A stretch of 5,675 nucleotides of DNA from Proteiniphilum sp. UBA5267 (GTDB lineage: Bacteria; Bacteroidota; Bacteroidia; Bacteroidales; Dysgonomonadaceae): contig DHTF01000090.1 of NCBI GenBank assembly GCA_002411515.1, positions 52,975 through 58,649 on the forward strand, written 5' to 3'. A program made the position numbers and the translations under genes. A model generated the notes under the pieces. The model did no database searches. It had not been told where the DNA came from and saw only the letters and a program-made list of their open reading frames with translations. This document shows, piece after piece, positions 1 through 5,675 of this stretch; position 1 is the stretch's first letter; every line of letters begins with the position of its first letter.

Positions 1-2580
1 TTCTGCTTCAAAAAGCAGATCATTGGGATCTGTGTTTTCGGGAATTTGAGAGATATCGATCCACACTTCCTTTTTTTCTCCCGGGAAAAGCGTAAAATAG
101 TTGTCCTCAAAAAAAACCGGAAGAGCCAGCACATTCTGCTTTTTGTCGTTCACTTTCAATCGGATAAAAAAAGCAGTCTCATCGGTAGGGTTGCTGACTG
201 TTGCCGTGATCCTTCCTGTATCTTCTTTTCTGGTTTTCAGGATCGGTTTGACCGGTCTCAGCTGTTGCAACTGCTGCCAATCTGCATCATTATTTGTTAG
301 CCAGTATAGGTTTTCATCCAATACCCTGTTTTGCTGATCTTTCAGGCTGAGGCGCACAAAATAAAATCCTTCTGGTTTGGCACCTGAGAAAAGTCGGCCT
401 GCATTTACCTTGCTATTGGCTGCGACCTGTACGGTGTAACGCACCTGCCCCATGTCGTGGCCATGCAGATTAAACAACGTTGCTTCTGCGATGAGGTCTG
501 GAATATTTGCCGTTGTTTGGTTGATCACCATCATGCATGAGTCGTTCAGATTCAGCTGTAGATGGAGTGGTTTTGCGCCATGACGGAAGCCGTAAAAGCC
601 GCCCGTTTGATCGAGAAAGGTATCGTAGAGTTGGCCGCGCAAGGTTGTCCATGGATTTTGATTTTTCCATACCAGCATGCCGGTATAATGACTCCACATT
701 CCCGCGTTGAAACCCTCCTGCAGTGCACGGTATTGCTCATAGTTCACCAGTTGAGCTTTTTTACAGAAGTCGTCGATTCCTTCGATGGCTCCCAAGCGGT
801 CAATGGTATTGCCATAACCAATATATTTGTGGTATGTCCATACAGCATTGGGACGGTCCTTGACCGGGGGTGTAAGATCGTCTTCATTCATGATCCTGCG
901 CATGGTCTCCACGTTGGGCATGCCGATTGAACCAATTTCAGGATTGAAAGGATAAGAGGGTGTCACAAAAAAACGCAAGGGGTCCTGGATGCCGTAGGGG
1001 CCATCACCGAGTCCTCCGATGGTGTTGCGGAGGAGACTGTCGGAGACGGACTCTTCGAGATAGTAACGAGTGCCGTCATATTCTGGAATAATCTGTTCCT
1101 TGAGCTTTTTGTTGATATCCTCGGGTGGTGTAAACTCATTCCCGCCGCACCAGAGGTAGAGGCTGGGATGATTGCGGAGCATCTTGATCTGATCGATGGC
1201 AGATGTCAGAAAGAGGGTGTGATGGTCGGGGTATGCGCGTCGGCGTTCGCGGGACTCTTTTTTCTTCGGGTCCTCCCAGCGACCGTTCCCGTCGCCCGAA
1301 ATCCACAGGTCCTGCCATACCAGCAACCCATATTTGTCACAGGCGTCGTAGAACTCCGGGCGCTCGGTCATGGAGCCTCCCCAGACGCGAATCATGTTCA
1401 TGTTCATCTCTGCATGCATGCGCATTTCGGCATTGTAGCGATCGGACGACAAGCGGAGCAGGGCGTCGGAGGCGATCCAGTTGCCTCCCTTGATGAAGAT
1501 CTTTTGCCCGTTCACGAGAAATATCCGTCCTCCGCTCTCCTCATCAAAGTAAGATCCGGTTTCTCTGATGCCCACGTTTACCGTCTCACTGTCGGATATC
1601 TCCTGATCTTGTGTGAAAATTAGTTTTAACGGGTACAGGTGAGGTTCTCCCACACCATTGGGCCACCACAGTTGTGGGTTTTTCATCTCGATTTCAGGCA
1701 GCTCCACGTTCAACGTTTCTCCAGCTTTCACCTTGAGGAGGATGCTGCTTTCTTTGCCGCCGATGGTGGCAGTGAGCCTGCCCGACTGATCTTCATTTGT
1801 TGCGTTGACTAAATCGGTAGAAATAGAGACATAGGCAGGCGGTTGGTTTTGATTTGGAAAGCGAACCCCGGGGACTGTTGTTTTTACAAACGGATCACGG
1901 ATATCTACTGGGCCGGTTATCTCGATGGATACCTCATCCCAGATGCCCGTGTTGCGGTCACGGATGGCGCATATCCAGTCCCACCCGGCCGTAAACTGTT
2001 GTGTGACCGATCGGGCAATCATGCCATCGCCTCCCTGTCCGCCGTTGTCCTCTCCCACAGGATCGGGGGGATAAACGATCACTGCCAGGTGGTTGCCAGT
2101 GGTGTCATTCAGGAAAGGAGTGATTCGGTATTTTTGTCGCAGGAACATGCCCGAGTGGGCGTCGTTGTTGATCCGTTTCCCATTCAGGTAAACATCGGAA
2201 GTGTAGTTTATGCCGCGCAACTTCAGCCAGGCTTCTTGTTCCTCTTTCAAGGGTGGCAATTTGAACTGGTTTCGAAACCAGTATGTGTAAAATGCAGCGC
2301 CCACATCGTGGATGTCGGGAATTTTCTCGTTGTTCATCCCGTAAAACATGTCGGGGATCAGCTCATTGTGCAACAAGGTTGTTTGTACCGTTCCTGGAAC
2401 TACGGCATCCAACCAGCCCACACAAGGATAATCGGGAGAAGAAATCAGGCATCCATCTTCCGTCAATTCTGAGGCCTGCCTGGCCTGCCAGCCGGAGTTG
2501 AGCTGAATTTCCTTTTCCTGAGGCTGCATGATATGCCAATTACAACAGAGAATCAGCACCATTAAACATGTTTTTTGCAT
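1..2580 (-). CDS. GH2 glycosidase, mannosylglycoprotein endo-beta-mannosidase type (3' end outside window)
   Basis: The frame is open for 860 codons from ATG at 2580 to the left edge, with no stop. Layout by residue: hydrophobic N-terminus (about 4-13), jelly-roll sugar-binding domain (about 25-225), Ig-like domain (about 230-345), TIM barrel (about 345-665), then beta-sandwich domains. Seen directly: IKGGNW at 363-368, MIRVWGG at 396-402, WCGGNEF at 477-483 with putative acid/base E482 (codon 1135-1137), and FNPEIGS at 545-551 with putative nucleophile E548 (codon 937-939). The stretches PPEDIN (485-490), AQLVNYEQYRAL (609-620) and QNPWTTLRGQLYD (641-653) match the plant EBM family as I remember it, which favours EBM over a plain beta-mannosidase or a CsxA-type exo-glucosaminidase. 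EBMs hydrolyse Man-beta-1,4-GlcNAc in N-glycan cores. Export is likely, but there is no good lipobox (LILCC). An in-frame ATG at 2589 is an alternative start; a stop lies just upstream of it. Little of the protein should be missing. Confidence 0.93.
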   Translation of the reverse strand, partial: MQKTCLMVLILCCNWHIMQPQEKEIQLNSGWQARQASELTEDGCLISSPDYPCVGWLDAVVPGTVQTTLLHNELIPDMFYGMNNEKIPDIHDVGAAFYTYWFRNQFKLPPLKEEQEAWLKLRGINYTSDVYLNGKRINNDAHSGMFLRQKYRITPFLNDTTGNHLAVIVYPPDPVGEDNGGQGGDGMIARSVTQQFTAGWDWICAIRDRNTGIWDEVSIEITGPVDIRDPFVKTTVPGVRFPNQNQPPAYVSISTDLVNATNEDQSGRLTATIGGKESSILLKVKAGETLNVELPEIEMKNPQLWWPNGVGEPHLYPLKLIFTQDQEISDSETVNVGIRETGSYFDEESGGRIFLVNGQKIFIKGGNWIASDALLRLSSDRYNAEMRMHAEMNMNMIRVWGGSMTERPEFYDACDKYGLLVWQDLWISGDGNGRWEDPKKKESRERRRAYPDHHTLFLTSAIDQIKMLRNHPSLYLWCGGNEFTPPEDINKKLKEQIIPEYDGTRYYLEESVSDSLLRNTIGGLGDGPYGIQDPLRFFVTPSYPFNPEIGSIGMPNVETMRRIMNEDDLTPPVKDRPNAVWTYHKYIGYGNTIDRLGAIEGIDDFCKKAQLVNYEQYRALQEGFNAGMWSHYTGMLVWKNQNPWTTLRGQLYDTFLDQTGGFYGFRHGAKPLHLQLNLNDSCMMVINQTTANIPDLIAEATLFNLHGHDMGQVRYTVQVAANSKVNAGRLFSGAKPEGFYFVRLSLKDQQNRVLDENLYWLTNNDADWQQLQQLRPVKPILKTRKEDTGRITATVSNPTDETAFFIRLKVNDKKQNVLALPVFFEDNYFTLFPGEKKEVWIDISQIPENTDPNDLLFEAE

Positions 2581-2608
2581 AGGCGTCATCGATTATTCAC
2601 ATATAAAT

Positions 2609-2616
2609 CAAAAGTA
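2609..2616 (-). promoter_or_regulatory. Candidate Bacteroidota -7 box for the GH2 gene
   Basis: On the minus strand these bases read TACTTTTG, an exact match to the Bacteroidota consensus TAnnTTTG. The box is 28 bases upstream of the ATG at 2580, so the leader would be only about 20 bases. No good -33 TTTG is present; the best candidate is GCTG at 2635-2638 with an 18-base gap. The start region is AT-rich and has no Shine-Dalgarno sequence, as is usual in this phylum. Confidence 0.45.
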
Positions 2617-2656
2617 ACAAAATAATCTGTAATTCAGCTCTTGTTCATCCATTCCC

Positions 2657-2689
2657 TTGATTGGCATTGCGAATGTTTTTTTATCTTTA
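2657..2689 (+). promoter_or_regulatory. Candidate promoter for the CYTH gene
   Basis: TATCTTTA at 2682-2689 matches TAnnTTTG in all fixed positions but the last. TTG triplets at 2657-2659 and 2661-2663 lie 22 and 18 bases upstream and could serve as the -33 element. The leader would be about 110-115 bases and would contain the inverted and direct repeats listed separately. A small inverted repeat, CATT-gcg-AATG (2665-2675), lies between the two elements. Confidence 0.35.
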
Positions 2690-2743
2690 TGGACCGAACG
2701 TTGCATAAATAATTCATGTTGCGTAAAGCTCTCATGGAGCATC

Positions 2744-2756
2744 ACCAATAATTGGT
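2744..2756. repeat. 13-bp perfect inverted repeat in the CYTH leader
   Basis: ACCAAT-A-ATTGGT has two perfect 6-base arms around one base. The spacer is too short for an RNA hairpin using all pairs, so a DNA operator for a dimeric regulator is the more natural reading. Just upstream, GCTC-TCATG-GAGC (2728-2740) could form a weak 4-bp stem. Neither can be assigned to a known regulator, and short palindromes occur by chance. Confidence 0.4.
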
Positions 2757-2774
2757 AGATCGTAACCTGCTGAT

Positions 2775-2809
2775 AGGATTGCAAACAAATTCAGGATTGC
2801 AAACAAATT
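2775..2809 (+). repeat. Tandem direct repeat (18-bp period) abutting the CYTH start codon
   Basis: AGGATTGCAAACAAATT occurs at 2775-2791 and again, identically, at 2793-2809, separated by one C. The second copy ends at the base before the ATG at 2810. The duplication places an identical AT-rich ribosome-entry region twice in front of the gene. The AGGA of the nearer copy is 13 bases from the ATG, too far for a strong Shine-Dalgarno site. Confidence 0.9.
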
Positions 2810-3283
2810 ATGGCACAGGAGATAGAAAGAAAATTTTTGGTCACCTCTGACGCTTACAAAGAGGAGTCAGTGAAACGGACACGCATAACCCAGGGGTACC
2901 TCTCTTCTGTTCCGGAGCGTACTGTCAGAGTCCGGATAAAAGGCGATAAGGGGTATATCACCATCAAAGGGGAGTGCAATGAGAGTGGAACGTCGCGTTA
3001 CGAATGGGAAAAAGAGATTCCAGTCGAGGAGGCCGAGGAGCTGCTCCAGATATGCGAACCAGGGGTTATCCACAAAACACGGTACGAAGTGAACGTGGGG
3101 AGATTTACCTTTGAAGTGGATGAGTTTTATGGTGAAAACCAAGGCTTGGTCGTGGCTGAGGTTGAGCTGTTGAACGAGAACGACCATTTTGACAAACCGG
3201 AATGGATCGGCGCGGAGGTGACCGGCGACGTGCGGTACTACAACTCCATGCTGAAGAAGAAACCCTATACAACGTGGCCCTAA
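2810..3283 (+). CDS. CYTH-domain protein, probable triphosphate tunnel metalloenzyme (inorganic triphosphatase)
   Basis: This 157-residue protein is one CYTH domain, the usual size for bacterial single-domain members. The signature ExExK appears as E4-I-E6-R-K8, which also fixes the start codon. The alternating charged residues expected to line the tunnel are visible: R40 and R42 (VRVRIK), K53 (TIKGE), E65 and E67 (YEWEKE), K89 and R91 (HKTRYE), E102 and D104 (FEVDEF), E117 and E119 (VAEVEL). The C-terminal EVTGDVRYYNSML (136-148) resembles the family's closing helix. Members cleave tripolyphosphate or other triphosphates with Mg or Mn; some CYTH proteins are class IV adenylate cyclases, and sequence alone does not separate these well. 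There is no signal peptide, so it acts in the cytoplasm. It is divergent from the GH2 gene and overlaps the GH20 gene by 4 bases, tail to tail, so it is probably monocistronic. Confidence 0.95.
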   Translation: MAQEIERKFLVTSDAYKEESVKRTRITQGYLSSVPERTVRVRIKGDKGYITIKGECNESGTSRYEWEKEIPVEEAEELLQICEPGVIHKTRYEVNVGRFTFEVDEFYGENQGLVVAEVELLNENDHFDKPEWIGAEVTGDVRYYNSMLKKKPYTTWP

Positions 3284-4380
3284 TCCAATCGCTTGTATTC
3301 CTCCATCAAGGTCTTGATTGTGACAGCCTCTGATGTCTCTTCCCGATAAGTTTCCGGATTGTAATAGCTTTGCAGGAAGTTATCGGCTCCTGACCAAACA
3401 GTGGCGATGATTCCCTGAAAGCGATGGGCAAATCCGGGGTTGGCATTCTCGCGCCAGCCAATCATATCGGCAAGTTGTTGCTGCGCTACTTTGGTGTTTT
3501 TCCAGGGGCAGGAGGCCACATCGAATCCTTTCATGGCAAAAAGGGCGGCAGTTGGTTCTGCACGCTCATAATGCCAGTCGCAGATAAATACATCTTTCGG
3601 AATCATATCGATGGCGCGGTGTGTGTTGTTCATGCTCGCCTCCCACTCCCCGATGCCAGTAGTTTTTCCGTCGATCAGGCGATCGCCCCAGATCATCAGC
3701 CTGCGCCCATTTTGAGCCAGGTGATTTCTTATTTTAGTGACTTCGCCTGCAAACAATTCGGCTTTGTCGAGTCCGCCACAACGCGGACATTTATCATCTC
3801 CAATATAAAAGACCTCGTCCATTCCTGCATGCAAAATGGGGGTCTCGAAAGCATCCAACAGTTCATCTATCACTTCGAAGACCACCTTGTGAACGCCGGG
3901 ATGCAAAGGGCAATAGCTCTTGCAGTATAAGCCATCGGGATTGGGCCAATCCGTATAGTCTTCGGTTTTCACATGAGGTGTCTCATCGAATTCGGGATAT
4001 GAACGCAGCAGGGCATGGGTAGTTTTTGCCCACGACTGGTGTCCCAGCAGATTCACTTGTGGGGCTATCTGGATGCCATTTTGTTTGCACACCGCTACAA
4101 TCTTTTTCACCTCTGCCCTGGTTAGCGGATTGGAATCACTCAGTTCAGGATGACTTTCATAGGCATAATTCCAGTCGACGCGCAAGATAAGCAAATTAAA
4201 ATGTGCCGGAGCCAGCTCCTCTTCGATAAACTTCAGGAACAGATCGAGGTGTGCAACATCGGGAGCAGCAATGGCCAGTCCCCTAATCGGCAGTATTGTG
4301 TCCAATTCATTGGTTTTTTCTTGTGCCTTTGCCTGCAGTAACACAAATATGGAAAGTGAAAGAAGGATAAACTTTTTCAT
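3280..4380 (-). CDS. Secreted GH20-type beta-N-acetylhexosaminidase, short catalytic-domain form
   Basis: The 366-residue protein starts with a clear type I signal peptide (K2, K3, hydrophobic 4-16, AKA then Q20), so it is exported to the periplasm or outside. The rest is a TIM-barrel domain with GH20 features: PQVNLLGHQSW at 107-117, the adjacent catalytic pair D188-E189 in HAGMDEVF, and barrel tryptophans in IWGDR (W231), CDWHY (W269) and TVWSG (W329). In GH20 the Glu is the acid/base and the Asp positions the substrate N-acetyl group. The usual N-terminal GH20b domain is missing and there is no C-terminal extension. Four cysteines (C153, C157, C198, C201) flank the catalytic pair. The start is 11 bases after the stop of the phosphatase fusion gene, with no promoter or Shine-Dalgarno sequence between, so the two are likely co-transcribed. 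Substrate is unproven; terminal beta-GlcNAc or GalNAc is expected. Confidence 0.9.
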   Translation of the reverse strand: MKKFILLSLSIFVLLQAKAQEKTNELDTILPIRGLAIAAPDVAHLDLFLKFIEEELAPAHFNLLILRVDWNYAYESHPELSDSNPLTRAEVKKIVAVCKQNGIQIAPQVNLLGHQSWAKTTHALLRSYPEFDETPHVKTEDYTDWPNPDGLYCKSYCPLHPGVHKVVFEVIDELLDAFETPILHAGMDEVFYIGDDKCPRCGGLDKAELFAGEVTKIRNHLAQNGRRLMIWGDRLIDGKTTGIGEWEASMNNTHRAIDMIPKDVFICDWHYERAEPTAALFAMKGFDVASCPWKNTKVAQQQLADMIGWRENANPGFAHRFQGIIATVWSGADNFLQSYYNPETYREETSEAVTIKTLMEEYKRLD

Positions 4381-4391
4381 AATTGAACGAT

Positions 4392-5675
4392 TTAAAGTTT
4401 TCTATCCAGTAATGTCTCCCCGGCTGCATTTATCACCTGAAGGGTGAGTTTATCCCCCTTCTTTTCGAGCACCATCACCGTGCCATCTGGTTCTCTGTTG
4501 TTTCCCCCTATGATGACGGGGAAGGGGTTGTCGGACTCTTCTTTTTCTATTACCCGAAAACGATGGGTATGTCCGTTGAGGGAGACAGTAAACGGTGCTT
4601 TTTCCAGTACGGGTATCCAGAGATCGGAACAGGGTGAGAAACTCTCGGGGTTCACCCCGAATATGGGGATATGGTGAATGAGGATGCGTTTGTTGGCATG
4701 GGTAAAAGCTTTCGACTTCAGCTCTTCCTTTAGGAACGCGGCCTGATTGAGCCGGTGCTGGGTGAAATCATTCATGTCGTAATAGACCGTGTGATCGTCC
4801 GGTTTATCCTCCCCACAGTCGAGCAGTACAAAGCGGGTGTCTCCCAGCGAAAAGGCACTATAAGAATGGCCCCCCATCCTTCCAAGGTAATCCCACAGGT
4901 GCAGCGAGTATTCCCCCCTTGTTTCATGGTTTCCCCGGATAAAGATAGAGGGTACCTCATCACTTTTTATGCGTGGTGTGTAGACGAGAAGTCTGTTCAG
5001 GATATCGTTTTCCACTTCGACATCATCAAAGCAGTCACCGTTAAAGATTACCAGGTCGTAGGGTTTGTCGTCCACGTAGTCGTGTAGCTTCTCGAACATC
5101 CGCATATTACTGTGGAGGTCATTGTAGACAATCACCCGGAAATCACGTTTCTGATCGCTCCAGGTGGTGAATGATTTGATATCAGAGCGGACGGTATCGC
5201 CAAACTCTTTGTAATAACTTGCGTATCGGGTTATTTCCTGAGAGACTACCCGGTAATAATATTTCGTGTCGGGCTGAAGATCCTTCAACTGCACACGATG
5301 AATTTTGTTGTTTGCTACCATCACTCCTTCGAGCATGGCACGGGCTCTTTTCATATTCTTCGGATCGGTACCATATTCCACCCAGCTTCGTGCAGGAACA
5401 TGGGTAAGCCACATCACAGTCATTTCATCTTTACCCGGGTTTTGCAGGTAAGGGATGGTTCGCATCACCTCCGTTGCAGGAGTTTTCAAGCGTATGTCCA
5501 CAAATAAAGGCCGGTGGTCGGATGCCAGCTGCTCATCGATCACCTGCGCATTGTGCTTTGCGTAGGTTTGTCCATTTGTCACATATCCCAGCACATAATC
5601 GATGGTTTTCGCTGGGTTGAGGGAAGGATGGGTCGGCTGTTTGGGATTGGAAAGTATCTGCCATTCTTTTTTCAG
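4392..5675 (-). CDS. EEP-domain / calcineurin-like metallophosphoesterase fusion protein (5' end outside window)
   Basis: The frame is open from the right edge for 427 codons to TAA at 4392-4394. Residues are numbered from the edge. Residues 1-62 look like the end of an endonuclease/exonuclease/phosphatase domain: TIDYVLGY (24-31) and the signature SDHRP (52-56, bases 5508-5522), then VDIRLK. Residues about 73-172 resemble the FN3-like N-terminal domain of purple acid phosphatases (VMWLTHVPARSWVEYGT, later LQPDTKYYYRV). Residues about 179-400 form a metallophosphoesterase with every metal motif in order: D186-L-H188, GD (D214), GNHE (N249, H250), HH (334-335) and GHTH (368-371). Both parts would hydrolyse phosphate esters. 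The FN3 domain and the secreted partner downstream suggest extracytoplasmic action, but any signal peptide lies outside the window. A start could be assigned to GTG at 5594, but that lies inside the EEP motif block, so it is rejected. Substrate is unknown. Confidence 0.93.
   Translation of the reverse strand: MKKEWQILSNPKQPTHPSLNPAKTIDYVLGYVTNGQTYAKHNAQVIDEQLASDHRPLFVDIRLKTPATEVMRTIPYLQNPGKDEMTVMWLTHVPARSWVEYGTDPKNMKRARAMLEGVMVANNKIHRVQLKDLQPDTKYYYRVVSQEITRYASYYKEFGDTVRSDIKSFTTWSDQKRDFRVIVYNDLHSNMRMFEKLHDYVDDKPYDLVIFNGDCFDDVEVENDILNRLLVYTPRIKSDEVPSIFIRGNHETRGEYSLHLWDYLGRMGGHSYSAFSLGDTRFVLLDCGEDKPDDHTVYYDMNDFTQHRLNQAAFLKEELKSKAFTHANKRILIHHIPIFGVNPESFSPCSDLWIPVLEKAPFTVSLNGHTHRFRVIEKEESDNPFPVIIGGNNREPDGTVMVLEKKGDKLTLQVINAAGETLLDRKL

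Noticed and set aside
1843..2472. Plus-strand open frame of 209 codons, and similar plus-strand frames at 562-930 and 1168-1623
   Set aside because: They lie antisense to the GH2 gene, whose frame shows continuous family motifs. Their translations show no recognisable domain.
2540..2550. Lipoprotein signal in the GH2 N-terminus (LILCC)
   Set aside because: The residues before either cysteine (L or C at -1) do not fit the lipobox, which wants G, A or S there.
2581..2589. GH2 start at ATG 2589 in place of 2580
   Set aside because: It is in frame and possible, but the ATG at 2580 gives the more typical signal-peptide start (M-Q-K) and a less cramped leader from the predicted promoter. The choice is weak.
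3270..3300. Bidirectional terminator between the convergent genes
   Set aside because: No stem-loop with a T-run is present; the genes overlap by four bases.
3424..3930. Plus-strand open frame of 168 codons
   Set aside because: It is antisense to the GH20 gene and covers its catalytic motif region; the translation resembles no family.
4392..5594. A 400-codon phosphatase gene starting at GTG 5594
   Set aside because: The frame stays open for 27 further codons to the window edge, and the upstream residues continue the EEP motif block, so the GTG is internal and the real start lies outside.

Overview
The window looks like chromosomal DNA of a Bacteroidota bacterium, most likely Bacteroidales. 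The reasons are an exact TAnnTTTG-type -7 box before one gene and a 7/8 match before another, AT-rich starts without clear Shine-Dalgarno sequences, and secreted glycan-degrading enzymes together with secreted phosphatases. Genus cannot be told from the sequence alone.

Layout. Bases 1-2580 (minus strand) hold 860 codons of a glycoside hydrolase family 2 enzyme that runs off the left edge. Its sequence matches the mannosylglycoprotein endo-beta-mannosidase (EBM) type closely as I recall that family. Bases 2581-2809 are a divergent intergenic region with a candidate promoter in each direction, a 13-bp inverted repeat and an 18-bp tandem repeat that abuts the next start codon. Bases 2810-3283 (plus strand) encode a compact CYTH/triphosphate tunnel metalloenzyme. 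Its stop codon overlaps, tail to tail, the stop codon of a minus-strand gene at 3280-4380 for a secreted GH20-type beta-N-acetylhexosaminidase. Eleven bases upstream of that gene ends another minus-strand gene (4392-5675, open at its 5' end). It encodes the tail of an endonuclease/exonuclease/phosphatase (EEP) domain fused in frame to a purple-acid-phosphatase-like FN3 domain and a complete calcineurin-like metallophosphoesterase.

How the parts may work together. An EBM cuts the Man-beta-1,4-GlcNAc bond of the N-glycan core, and a GH20 enzyme can remove exposed beta-linked GlcNAc. The two enzymes, with the extracytoplasmic phosphatase fusion, suggest a scavenging locus for glycoproteins or phosphorylated host or dietary material; this is inference. 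The CYTH protein lacks a signal peptide, is transcribed in the opposite direction and is probably a cytoplasmic housekeeping phosphatase unrelated to the glycan genes. No SusC/SusD pair, regulator, mobile element, RNA gene or CRISPR array is visible. I did not find a clearly undescribed system; the two-phosphatase fusion is the most unusual item.
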